Positions 52,140 through 63,718 of a stretch of DNA of 64,000 nucleotides are shown here, piece by piece; positions within the stretch are counted from its first letter, which is position 1, and each line of letters starts with the position of its first letter. Source of the stretch: Ricordea florida. Taxonomy: Eukaryota > Cnidaria > Anthozoa > Corallimorpharia > Ricordeidae. Under the pieces are notes generated by a model that worked only from the letters and a program-made list of their open reading frames with translations, did not search any database and was not told the DNA's origin. Both the position numbers and the translations under genes were made by a program. The stretch lies in the NCBI GenBank assembly GCA_949710005.1, contig OX453274.1, positions 31,100,440-31,164,439 on the forward strand. Direction: 5' to 3'.

Positions 52140-52863
52140 ATAACATCGAGTGAGGAAGATGAGTATTCCGTTGGGAGCTTTTGTTCACCCGCTGATTAGA
52201 GGTGGTTGTTCGCCCACATGAGATATTATAAAATATGTAATGCTTGTCCTATCATAAAGAAAGGTTAGCAGAGTAAAGAGCATTCCACATGTCACTTTGT
52301 GCCGCCATCTTTGTTGTTTTGTCAGAACACGATCGGAAAATGACGTCACTGGGACGATCGGAAATTCCGACTCTTCGGGTCTACTTCACCCTATGTTACC
52401 TAATGCTGACCCACTCCATCCACTTTATTTCTTTTAAAATATTTTTTAGCCCATTTCTCTTTTTTGATTTCATGATTGACATCGCGACTGCGGCACCACG
52501 GGAGCACGAGATTAATGTCACGCAATCGTGGCCGGGTATTGTGAAGTTGCTCCCATATATGCAGAGCTCAGAGGATGAAAATACGGACGTTTCGTCAGTG
52601 GATGACTCAGAGTGTTTGTCTGACGCCTCAGAGGATAGTTTCGTATCGGTAACAAGGGGTTTTGTGCCCCGTAGCAAACGAAGAAGAAGCTGCCCAATTA
52701 GCCTGCGAACAGGCTCCCGGTTGGTTTTAGAGCGAGCTCGCCGAGTTTAGTTTAGGGCGAGCGGGACGAGCCGAGAGCTGTCTGGTGATGAGGGAGTGCA
52801 CAGGGAAGCTTGTAGACATTCCATTGATGCTGAAGAGGTAGAAGAAGAACAAATACTTCTTAT
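52140..52863 (+). repeat. Dispersed repeat copy 2
   Basis: Plus-strand counterpart of the repeat at 31960-32600 over at least 52142-52420 and 52490-52560. A 153-codon frame (52289-52750) runs through it and encodes EINVTQSWPGIVKLLPYMQSSED plus a Ser/Asp-rich stretch. Its status as a gene is doubtful. Confidence 0.55.
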
Positions 52864-53208
52864 GCACCTATCAATGTTAAGCCGCAGGGGGGGGGAGGCC
52901 GGGTATAGGCGGGGGATTTGACGTAATAAGTCTGCCCGTGGTAGGGACTTTTGATCATTCGTCGAGTCCCGGGGGTCGGGACTTTTGACTTTAACCGTTA
53001 GTAGCCTGTTTTCTGTATATCCCTATTTTAATTCTTGTTTGACCAATGCCTTGACCTTTTTCTGGAGGGGGGGGGATGGGGAATTTGCACTCTTTTGACC
53101 AGCGATAACGTCCCTGGGGTCGGGCATTTGAACAGAAAAAATGATCTGAGTTCAAATCCCCCGCCTATGCCCGGCCTCCCCCCCCAGCAGCTTAACATTG
53201 ATAGGTGC
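52864..53208. mobile_element. TIR element, short relative (345 bp), inverted
   Basis: Same GCACCTATCAATGTTAAG termini and AT flanks as the 747-bp element, in opposite orientation, lacking its middle part. A lone terminus also occurs at 61361-61378. Confidence 0.82.
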
Positions 53209-53612
53209 ATTAGCAGATTCTCTGGCGAAGTTGACGTCCGAGAATGGTTTGTAGGCTTTCGTTGAAAAGTTCTATTTTAGCTCTTAATAGAAGTAGCGAA
53301 TCATGGCATTGCTGGCTTGATTTCAACCATATTTTTAGTGTGAAGTAGTTTTGGTGTTTGTTGGAATGTGTTAGCGCCGGCATAATAATTCCAAGATCTC
53401 AAGAGCTTACTTTCAGTCGCAGTCTTTCGACTGGCGCTAAATTTTCATCTGAGTTAGAGTTTGGCTTTATTTGTAATGTAATGGTAACGTTTTTGTCCAT
53501 TTTGATCTGCAAGAAAGGGAATGAATGCTTTTTTATATTTTTTCTTTTTCTTTTTATTTTTTAACCTTAAAACTGTGTTGTTTGCTATTTAATGTAGTCA
53601 GGTAACACATAG
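53209..53612. other. Non-coding stretch
   Basis: No gene or element seen apart from an AT-rich TTTTTCTTTTT run near 53540. Confidence 0.35.
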
Positions 53613-54149
53613 CAGTGCTCGAAATTAGAAAAAAATCCAGGTTGTCCTTATGGCAAATGCCGGACAACCTGGCCCTTGACTTTGGTTGCCCTGATAAGGA
53701 CTTGGTTGCCCTTGACATGTTCTGATTTTTGTCTAGTTATGGGGTTTGACCAGAGAAATAATACCCCTATCAGAATGCCTCTGTTTTCATAGTTCTCGAA
53801 GTGCTGCGAGTAATAAATATTTAATATTTCAAACAAAGTAAGTATAACCCACCCATTTAATTCATTATAAAGCTAACAATTATTACTCTTCCCTCAAAAT
53901 CGTCGCTTGAAATATCTGTAAGCACTGATCCCACAATACCCTAGAAAAGACTAAATAAGCATGCGCCATAATATTTCGAGGAGGTCTGGGTTTGAAGACA
54001 ACACGATAAGCTTATCGTGGCTTATTGAATCGAACGAATGGCGTTCAGTGATTGGTTACAACCTTCCATTTCCTTTGTTTTACAAATTGTCATGGATCCT
54101 CATCCATCTATCACTATCAGGAGATAAACCTCGCATTTAGAGCTGTTTT

Positions 54150-56393
54150 CGTGTCTCACGTTTATAGGTTCTGTTCTTTAAACCAGGCATGAGTGACCAT
54201 GATATTGTCTTGTTTAACATCAGAGTCAAGCCTAAACGGTCCTCTCGCCCACCTCACAAAGTGTATTTGTACGACAAGGCAGATCTGGAAACATTTCGCC
54301 AAGACGTATCCAACACTGTAACTGAGTTCTTTGCCCACTGCCTGGATAGAAGTCTCGAAGAGAACTGGGCCTTCTTTAAAGATACCTTGACCAAGGCGGT
54401 CGGCAAGCATATTCCTTCAAAAATGACAAAAGCAAAGAGCTCTCTTCCTTGGATTTCAAGAGCCATAAAACACCAAATGTGCAGGCGTGATCATCTTCAC
54501 AAGAAAGCTAGACGTAGCAGTGATAAAACCTCCCCTGCATGGTCAGCATACCGTCATCAGAGAAACAAAGTGGTGAAACTACTTAAGACATCCCATAACA
54601 GATATCTTAACCAGGAAATTGGGGGAAGCTTGAAAGATAATCCAAAAAGATTCTGGAGCTATATCAAATATTCAAGGACAGAAAACATGGGTATACCAAT
54701 ATTGCGCCAAGGTGATTCAATTTTCATCTCTGACAAGCACAAGGCCGATCTCCTAAACAAACACTTTGAGAGTGTATTTACTAGAGACAATGGATCACTT
54801 CCTACATCCACATCCACTTCTACCTATTGTGCTAACCTTTTGAACATTGGAGACATCTTGTTTGATGAATCTGGCGTTCAGAAGCTTTTAGCTAATCTAA
54901 ATGTATCAAAGTCGTCTGGCCCCGATGGCATCTCGCCACGCTGTCTACAAGTCCTGTCAGCAGAGATATCTGGTATGCTGTCATTTATTTTTCAACAGAG
55001 TTTCAACTTGGGTACCCTTCCGTGTGACTGGTCTAAAGCCATGGTTGTACCAGTTCACAAAAAATCGAACAAGGATAATCCAGCAAATTACCGACCAATA
55101 TCCCTTACATGCCTGGCCTGTAAACTTATGGAACATATTGTGCTCAGTCATCTCAACGTGCACTTGTCTGCCAGTGGTATTCTATCTCCTTTACAACATG
55201 GTTTTCGTGCAGGCATGTCCTGTGAAACGCAGTTGGTGCTAACATGTCACGACTGGGCTAACATCTTGAACCAGCAAGGCCAAGTTGATGCTCTTCTACT
55301 GGATTTTAGTAAGGCCTTTGACAAGGTCAGTCACACTAAGCTATTACATAAGCTCAGTCAGTACGGAATCAACGGTAAGACCCTCAAGTGGATATCCAGT
55401 TTCCTTCAAAACCGTACCCAATTTGTGTCTATTAATGGCACTCACTCCAATCCTATTTCTGTCACCTCTGGTGTGCCGCAAGGCTCTGTACTTGGTCCGA
55501 CCTTATTCCTACTTTATATAAACGACATTACTGAGGTGCTAAAATCTGAATTGCGGCTCTTTGCTGATGATACTGTGCTCTATCGGGCCATCAAATCTCA
55601 ATCAGGAGATACTCCAGGAGGACTTACACAATCTAACCAAATGGGCATCTGATTGGCAGATGGACTTTAATGTGTCTAAATGCCACCTACTCCGCACTAC
55701 GAACAAGCGAAAGCCACACGAATTCACATACTCTGCTAATTCAGAAGCCCTTGAGAAGGTCTCCCAATGTGACTACCTAGCTGTAAGGTGTTCTGAAACC
55801 CTTCGCTGGGGTGCGCACTGCTCTAAAGTAGCTGCCAAAGCCAACAAGACTCTGGGACTTATAAGAAGAACATTGAAGCCATGTAGCAGAGAAGTTAAGC
55901 AGAGTGCTTACATGATGCTGGTGAGACCAACGCTTGAATATGCATCCTCCTCGTGGAACCCTTACACCGACACAGATATAAATCGTCTTGAGCAAGTCCA
56001 AAAAGCGCAGCCCGCTTTGTATGCAATAACTATAAACTTACAACAAGTACTTCTGGCTTAATTAGTGCACTTGGATAGGATACTCTTGAACAAAGGCGTT
56101 TGTTTAATCAGTCAGTCCTTTTTTACAAGTTTCACAATGGTCTTGTTAATTGTAAATTTCCTGACCAGGTTACACGCTCTACTACCTCATATACTAGGAG
56201 TCATTGCTTATCGTATCAACAACTGCAGTCATCCGTATTAGCTCACAGCTATTCCTTCTTCCCAAGAACAATTAGAGTGTGGAACTTACTTCCTTCAGAT
56301 GTAGTAACATCTTTGTCCTTAAATAGCTTCAAGCAATCAGCCATGCCAGCTATAAGATCAGTAAAAGTGCCACAGCACTTACGTAGGCTTTAA
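54150..56393 (+). pseudogene. CR1/L2/Jockey-type LINE reverse transcriptase, 5'-truncated
   Basis: Begins at the last endonuclease motif (SDHDIVLF at 54189). The RT follows: SSGPDGISPRCLQ, NYRPISLTCLACKLMEH, LLLDFSKAFDKVSH, SGVPQGSVLGPTLF, and the catalytic FADDTVLY at about 55560. Frames shift near 55600 and again near 56050-56100. The C-terminal WNLLPSDVV...SLNSFK block ends at 56393. Most of the endonuclease is absent, as expected from 5' truncation. Confidence 0.87.
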
Positions 56394-56442
56394 CCGCAAA
56401 CCGTCCCGCCCAGTATTAGAGAAATCTAGTTGGGCGTATTTC

Positions 56443-56467
56443 ATTCTAAGTTCTAAGTTCTAAGTTC
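56443..56467 (+). repeat. LINE 3' tail, (CTAAGTT)n
   Basis: Three tandem copies of TTCTAAG at the end of the LINE, like the short-repeat 3' tails of CR1/L2 elements. It marks the 3' insertion boundary. Confidence 0.75.
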
Positions 56468-56595
56468 TTTATTCTGTTACGCGTCACAGTAATGTAAGTA
56501 CTTCAATTTTTTCTTAGGTTGTCCGATGGTTGCCCGAACGAAGTTTTAGTTGTCTCGGGCAACCGGGCAACTGCTAATTTCGAGCACTGACATAG

Positions 56596-57155
56596 TATGA
56601 TTTTGCAGATACATGAAGCCATTCCAGTATCAGGTATGAAAGCAGACCTGTGAAAGAGCTTTTAAAGTCAAATACAGTGCAGTGATTCTTCTGATTGGTA
56701 CTAGAGTTGTCCTTCATTTCTGATGGGAGAGAAACATGTATGGTCTCATTTCAGGGTAACATCTTTCCTCCCCATAACTTAATGAATGAAATTTTTCATG
56801 GTTTGTTGGATGAAGTTTTACGGTGCAGCTGCAGTTGTGCTGCACTGTCCCCTTTTGTGGCCTTTACGTGGTTTCCCACACTTAGAGCACATGTATGTCT
56901 TCCTTTTGCGAGTTGTACCAGTTGCAGTAGGCTGGACTATTGATTGTAGTTCTGCATCTGTAGAAGAAAAAATTAACTGGCATTATCTCAGGAGAGTGTT
57001 GGCCCTTTTTTTATGAGACTTTCAAGGCAATGACAAAGTACCTGGGGACTTGCCACTTTGAAAAAAAGCAACTAGCAGTTTCTTTGAATGATTTACAGAC
57101 TGATTCATAGATTGACTGGCTTATTCATTCATACATGTAACAAGAGCATTTTGCA
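56596..57155. other. Stretch without supported gene
   Basis: Cys-rich short frames at 56695-57016 in two registers; no domain recognised. It lies downstream of the Kolobok-like gene and may be its 3' flank. Confidence 0.3.
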
Positions 57156-60100
57156 CTAACTGGAACAGGTTGGGGGACAGATAACTGTTTCTTTAAGCTT
57201 TCTGGAATGGTACTTTGGAATGGCCTCCTCCTTGCTTTCTTTGATTTGCAGCATACTGTGCAGAGCTTGTGGTGCTTCCTCATCCAATTCCTCTTCCAGA
57301 GCCTTCAAATCTCCCCTCGAAGTTGATATCACTGTTTCGTAGATTTCAGCCACATAATCTGAAAAGAAACTGACTTAGAATAGAAATGCTGGGTAATGAT
57401 CATCAGTGTACTTAAGAACATCAGTCTATTTGTATAAGTACCATAATTTTGTTCCACTTTAATCTCTCTCACTGTGGCCACTCCATCTTTAAATTTGGGA
57501 TATGTTACTTTAACCTTTGTGTTTCCCTGATCATCAACCATGTTTTCTCTCCTCAGATTATAATTGAAATGAATTGCAGCGAGGATAGTCCTAAAAAGAA
57601 ATGAAAGACTGTTGATCCACATTAGATTCTCATTAGTTTCCTTCATTGCACACAAGCAATACTTAAACATAACATGTGAGGCTAATGGTGAATGATGCTC
57701 TAGTATTAGGGGAGTATTACAACAGTAAGTATTTTACGTCTCAGTTGCAAAGAAACTGAACTGTATTATTACCTGCATAGCATTCCAAGATATGAGTATG
57801 CTAACATCTTGGGGGCAAATTGGTTTATAACCGAATGATACCCCTCCAAGCAACTAGTTTGGGCAACAGGGGATGCTTTCTTGATTGCTTTGACAAGGTG
57901 GTTCTGACTGAGTGCTTCACATAACTTCTCATATGCAATTGATCCTGTAACATAGAGTTGTTAGGCTATGTAAATAAAAAAGAATAAAGGCTTCCTCTTC
58001 TTTTTCTTCTTCTCCAAGGCCAAGCCATGTTCACATTACTACAAAAATGTTGTGCAATAATCCCTTAAAATCTCATTTTCAGTAAACAGAGTGAAGTAAG
58101 TGTTCCATATACAAATTACAAAGTACTCAACAACAATTATTTACCTTTTGTGAGCCAAACCTTTGGGGTGATAACAGCACCATGGGCACACTTGTTAAAC
58201 AGTCTACTGGGGAGGTCTTTGTGCTTATTAATGACATGACTGAAACATGCATTGAATTTGGCCAATATCAGATCGACAAGCTTTGGCCGAGTTGATGTAA
58301 CAGCCCAGTAGAAGTGTCGTACACAAGCTTTCTTCCACCTGCCAATCACTTTGCACCCCTTTTCTTTGCTAAGTTTGCTCAACACCTTTTGGATCTCTAG
58401 AAAGGGAAAACAAATGAAATGTTTCATTTGTCAAGTCAAGAAACAGTTTTAGTCTGCCCGCACCTTTAGGAATAAACATATGAAAGAGTTTCTTTAATAA
58501 TAAGATAAATGAGTCTTGATATTCTTACTTTTGCCAATGTGCCACAGGTCATAGAAATGGTCGACTACCGGTTTCCCTAGTTCCTTGCATTTCTTTGGAC
58601 ATTCAACTCTCATCCACTTTGAAATGGCTGAGTGCTGATCTGAAATAAAAGCCCTGATAATCATGCCAGTAGTGAGGAGATTTACAAATGCCTTCTGGTG
58701 GCCAATGTACTCCATATTGGAACTGCTACCAGCTTCATTTGCCTGATGGAAAAATTATTATAAATTTATAAAATTAACTGCATTGTGTGATTAAGCATAG
58801 AATTCTCCAGTCAAAGAGATGATCACTTTCTTTCATGTTTTTAGCTAAAACAATTTTTGTTGTATTGTTTTTATATGTTGTTTTTTTTTGTCTGTTCTTT
58901 ATCGTTTAACGTTTCCATATGTTTTATTATTCTCATCTACCAACCTGTACAAGGACGATGTGAATAATGAGGCCCACTGTACAGCAAAAGATTGTGTATG
59001 TACCATACTTTGCTGAATGGCCCATGCTGTCATGTCGGCCATCACCAGCCAGTGTGACCTCTTTTCCAGTTAGCGATTTAATTATTTTTGCCTGGTAACT
59101 GCGCCAAAATGACACATTGGCTGGGATGAGCAGATGTCGCTGATGGTAGTAATAGGTTGGTTCACTGTAAATTAGCATTCCCATGTGCTGAAATACCAAG
59201 AGAACTTTTTTTACTGAGGCACCAGCACAGAGTATGGCAAAGCTGAGAAGAAGGTTGCCAGCAGGAAACTTTCCCAGAAGATATGGCTGGCTATGCCAAG
59301 TGAATATGTCGGAGCAATGGCTGCAGCTGGACTGAATAGTCATCATAGTACCTGTCTGGGTGACACTAAGGGATGGATTTGCTGAGAAACATAGGTGGCA
59401 GTGTTGGAACAGAAGTAGAAGTTTTGAAAGGAACACGATTCCTTTGGGTTCCTCCCTGGGATTTTTGCCTGTGCAGTCCAGTCTAGAAAAAAAAGACAAA
59501 TAAATGAAGGTTACTCTTATACAAGCAACAACTGGTAGCAAGAAAATATATGCCTTTTTGAGAACAAGGTTTTATGATGTTGAAAAATGGAAGGGAGGAA
59601 ACCTTCCTTCTCTTTTATATAAGACTTAAAATTACTGTTTGAATCAATCACCTGGGTTTGTTACTTAATTGCTCTCCGTCATCATCATTTTCTTTTTTTG
59701 TAGGCAGCATCTGCCTCCTCTGGCGTCCAAGAGGGGTCCTCATTTCATTTCTTTCCTGTACTTTTCCATTTCCAATTTCTCCGTCCATCTCATCATCCTC
59801 TTCTTGTAGCTTGTCTTTTGGTAAAGTTTAAATTGTTGTTTTCTGGTACTGAGGAGGTTCACCCCTTAGATCATCAGCACAAGTTTGAGTTTCTAAAGAT
59901 AAGAAATAATGCATCATTGTCAAATCTGCTGTAATCATGGGTTATCACCCAAGGCAAGACTGACCAATTAACCTCTCAGCTGCCATGTTTTGTAAGTATT
60001 TCCACCTGTGTCATCAGGAATCTGCACAACGACATAACTATCAATAGGTAATAGAAGACATAGTGTAGTGTGTAGCACACCTGATGTCACTAAAACTGTT

Positions 60101-61094
60101 TGTTGGTACTCAAGCTCTTTAAATGAAATTGCCCAATCTTCCTGATTTTTCTGCATTCTGTCCTTCAATTGAGCTATCTTTTCACTCATGTCTCTGACTT
60201 TCCTCTTAAGCTTTTTCTTTTCTTTCTTCAAAATTGCACATTCAGGACAGCCAGAATAATGTGTTGTCTCTGCATCAGGTACCTGATAAATATGAAAATA
60301 ACAGAAGAGATGTAATACTAATAATGGATGACATGAACTTGTTTCTAAGATCTATATAAATATAAAAGATTTAAAGATATTTAATTTTTACCTCTTTGGG
60401 AGTATCAGTCACTAGCAGATCCCTCAGACAATCAGTGAAACTTGAGGCAGGTATCTGGTCACTAGTAACATTCTGCAAACAAAAATGTGTTGTTTCAATT
60501 TTACTTTCCAAATATCTTTAAGGCCTATCAAACATATTGCTTTTGATAAAGTACATGTATGAAGCTGGGCTCATTTTTACCAGAGGGCAGGGAATCTATA
60601 ACTTAATTAGGGAGGTGTGGATGTTTTTCAAAGCAACATAGGAATAATGTTTTTAGATGTAAATACCATGTTTGGAGAACTTGTCATCAATGGCAAGAAA
60701 GTTCCTAAACTACCAGAAGCAGCTACCTTGGCACTTGACTCATTCTGCAAGCAAAGACATTTGTTCAAGAAATCTATTCAAACAGTTTTAAGCAATACAA
60801 GTCTCACCTGTAAACAATAAGGAAACTTATGTCTTCATTGACAGCATTAAAGGATGATGCAGAGTGGGAAAGTGGAGAAGTGGAACTGTAGAGTCGAAAT
60901 GTTTGCATGCCCTTGTTTATAAAATAAAATATTCACATTAAAGATCCACACTAAATCTAGAGCCTTACTTGGGGACTGCATTCCTCTTCATCTAAGATGC
61001 TACCGGAAGCATAGCTCAACTGATCTACTTGAAATTCTTGTCGATCAGAAGACGATGTCTCATCTCCAGGGGAGCAAAGTAAGGCACTGATTAC
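57156..61094 (-). CDS. Kolobok-like DDE transposase gene, multi-exon
   Basis: Predicted exons (minus) include 60969-61094, 60392-60472, 60081-60282 (coiled coil CAILKKEKKKLKRKV...), 58945-59482, 58529-58742, 58145-58396, 57773-57944, then further exons to the stop near 57156. The catalytic set can be followed: GDGRHDSMGH, then ISDQHSAISKWM with DHFYDLWHIGK, then SCLEGYHSVINQFAPKM. The QPYLLGKFPAGNLLLSFAIL block precedes them. I associate this pattern with Kolobok-type transposases, tentatively. Start codon, some joints and TIRs were not resolved. It may be intact. Confidence 0.65.
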
Positions 61095-61360
61095 CTACAC
61101 AATAAAAATTTTCGTAAATTTTCAAAGATGACATGATATGATTTAAAACGCGTACAGAGCTACCATGGGTTATCACGTGTAGAAGTTATGGCAAAGTTTC
61201 CGGTTATCGATCATTGCCCTTTTCTAATGATTCATACATCTTTTACATTATAGAGTTTACAATTGCAAAATTAGGGAAAAGTTTGCATTTTGAAATCAGA
61301 AATACAACTACCTGAAGAGTGCTAAAATTAATACAATGTAAACAACAAGTGAATAAGGGG

Positions 61361-61380
61361 CTTAACATTGATAGGTGCAT
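61361..61380. repeat. Lone GCACCTATCAATGTTAAG terminus
   Basis: CTTAACATTGATAGGTGC followed by AT, identical to the ends of the elements at 51393 and 52864. No partner terminus was found nearby. Confidence 0.7.
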
Positions 61381-61458
61381 TAGAGCGACTACAGAATACT
61401 GGATCAGTTCCGTCCACATCATTTACATGTGCGGGAAACATGACATCATCCAGTAGGG

Positions 61459-61576
61459 TTATTGCACAAACTTAGTGTACCATTTATCACAGGCATCACA
61501 CTGTATCCACTCTACAGTTTCAGCTCCATCACCCTCTGCTGGGTCTTCTTGCTTACAGTAGCCACATGCAGAGTAC
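61459..61576 (-). CDS. PHD-finger exon, C-terminal
   Basis: Acceptor ...CTCTTAAG at 61577. It encodes CGYCKQED...VEWIQCDACDKWYTKFVQ and stops. The PHD pattern is recognisable up to the KWY, but the expected H and final cysteines are missing, so the domain is cut short. Such fingers sit at the C-terminus of some transposon proteins. The upstream exons are not visible because a minisatellite follows. Confidence 0.5.
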
Positions 61577-61654
61577 CTTAAGAGAAGGAAGCACACTTGT
61601 AAGGTCCCAATTACATACAACTCATGCAAATGAAAGGGCAACCCTAAAACGCGG

Positions 61655-61925
61655 AACGACGGAATGGCGGAACGGCGGAATGACGGAAAATAACCCCGAA
61701 TCCTAAAAGATGGAACGGCGGAAAATTACTGCAAACCCTAAAAGACGGAATGGCGGAAAATTGCCGCGAACCCTAAAAGACGGAACGGCGGAAAATTACT
61801 GCAAACCCTAAAAGACGGTCCGGCGGGAAATTACTGCAAACCCTAAAAGACGGTCCGGCGGAAAATTACTGCAAACCCTAAAAGATGGAATGGCGGAAAA
61901 TTATCTTAAAGGCGGAATAGCGAAA
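61655..61925. repeat. Minisatellite, about 36-bp unit
   Basis: About seven copies of GACGGAACGGCGGAAAATTACTGCAAACCCTAAAA-type sequence (unit written here in two overlapping parts: GACGGAACGGCGGAAAATTA and CTGCAAACCCTAAAA). Imperfect. Confidence 0.88.
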
Positions 61926-62424
61926 AAATGATAATAATAGTAATAATAATAGAGGAATAAAAATACACTTAACAACTTCATGTATATGTTAATCGTCAAT
62001 TGGAATTTTAAACTCGCTCACCCCAACGATCTGATTCTTCACTCGAAATCTCACCTGCTTGGGACAAAAAAAATCATGCATCCTCTCATAAGAAAACAAA
62101 ATACGCATTTTTAACACAGAGCGAAATCATTCAGTTAAACCCCTGGGACTGCGGCATTAAATGTAAAATGTAAATGTGGCTGTGACGTATGAAGCTGGGA
62201 AATCTAAATGAAGACGGTGGGACTCAAACAATGTTTTTACTGCTTACATTTTCACTTTCTAAAGTGGGGGATATTAACTGGAGGAAACGCAAACGAATCA
62301 AGCCTCCATGCAATCGCCTATAGATCGTTTTCACTCACGTGACCAAATCCCTGACAACTGTTGCTATGCCGCCATGTTTGTGTACAGACATTGCAAACAA
62401 ATCGACTGCGTCCATCAAACGAAG

Positions 62425-63122
62425 ATGGTTTTGTGTTTTAGTGTGGGCTGTAGGAATAGAAGTGGACGGGATAAAGGATTACATTTTGCCAAAGTACCTT
62501 CCATCATTGGAAATCAAGGGAAAGAAGCCAGAGAATTATCAGAAGAAAGAAGATCGCGCTGGATTTCGGCGATTAGCAGGGACGACCTCACTGATACCAT
62601 TTTGGAGAATGATCGGGTGTGTGAGAAGCACTTTGTTTCTGGAAGTGCCGCAAAACCATGGATAAATTCAACGTTGACTTGGTCCAAACTTTGAATTTAG
62701 GGCATAATAAGAAGACCAGCCTTAAAGACCGAGAAAAAGCGGCGAAAAGATGCGAGAGGGCGAGGGAACTCGAACTTGTAAAGAAGCCGGCGTTTGCTAA
62801 AAGGAAGAAGGAACTTGAGTCTGAGAGGGAAGCGAAGAGGTCAAAACTTACCGAACCAGGGCAGCAAATTTTAGACGTGAACTTCGAGGTCAGCGAAGGA
62901 GAAAGTTTAGCGACGTCGACAACCACAGAGAAAGGAACACAAACTGACGCAAAAGTAGTTGTTGACACCGGCACACAATCAGAGGAGCGCGTAAAAGTCG
63001 TTCATCTCTTCTTCTGTGCGAACTGGAATTGTCTTTGCAGTACTACCATGGATTGTGGAATAAGCGACAGGAGGATCAGAATTTGGAACTCTCGGTTGAA
63101 GATTAGATATTTTCGAATCTAG
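62425..63122 (+). pseudogene. THAP-domain fragment with frameshift
   Basis: The ATG at 62425 opens [21 protein letters not shown]...[25 protein letters not shown], a THAP finger very close to that at 29740-30564. The frame shifts near 62656 and continues as [22 protein letters not shown] and a Lys/Glu coiled region to about 63010. The DDE part is absent. Confidence 0.75.
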
Positions 63123-63424
63123 GTCAGCTTTCATTTTTTTAGCCGATGTAAAATTTATATCCCGGGCCATCGCGTACTCCACGTGGTCTACGTAAGCGGG
63201 ACAAAGCCACGAGCATAAAACTTGTCCACGCTTCTAAGTAAAACAAAACGCTTGCGATGTGTGAGCAAGATTCCGCTAGCCCAGCCTTACAACCTAGGCA
63301 ATGAGCAGACATGACTGTTCGTTCTCTTTCTGTGATGATCCAGATAGAAATAAAGAGTCATTCATCCTCTGTGAATGTCTCACTTTGGCTAACACAACAA
63401 ACTTGTTTGAGATTATGTGGCCTT

Positions 63425-63718
63425 TCACGCTAGTAATAAACCCCGAAAAGCTTTAAACTGTTGTTGTGTGTAGAAACTCGTCTCTAACACCAGATAGAAT
63501 AGAAGATCTGTGGATTCTACGGGAGGCAAGCAGTCCGGTTCGAAACGCTTACCCTCGATGAGAACAGGATCGATTCCAATCGCCGAAATTTTTTCTAAAT
63601 AACGCTGCTTCACTCGTGGTTCAAGCTTCTTGGCATAATCAGAAAGAGGAGGGCTTTTGACATCGGGATTGCCGCCTAAATTTGCTTCAGCTACTGAATT
63701 ATTCATTTCTAAAGGCAA
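63425..63718 (-). pseudogene. SWIM/YqaJ-type N-terminal fragment
   Basis: Encodes KQRYLEKISAIGIDPVLI...DCLPPVESTDLLFYLVLETSFYTQQQFKAFRG, paralogous to 27351-27698. It breaks off after QQFKAFRG, where the deletion junction probably lies. Confidence 0.65.

Larger units (their letters stand above)
53613..56589. mobile_element. TIR element, CAGTGCTCGAAATTAG ends, carrying a LINE
   Basis: Perfect 16-bp TIRs (53613-53628 and 56574-56589) with ACATAG repeated at both flanks (53607-53612, 56590-56595). Both ends contain related GGTTGTCC...GGTTGCCC-type subterminal sequence. The interior is mostly a retroelement, so the original element was probably a non-autonomous DNA transposon of roughly 0.6 kb. 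The 6-bp duplication is short for hAT. Confidence 0.75.

Noticed and set aside
54901-55242. 113-aa frame inside the LINE RT
   Set aside because: Alternate frame of the reverse transcriptase.
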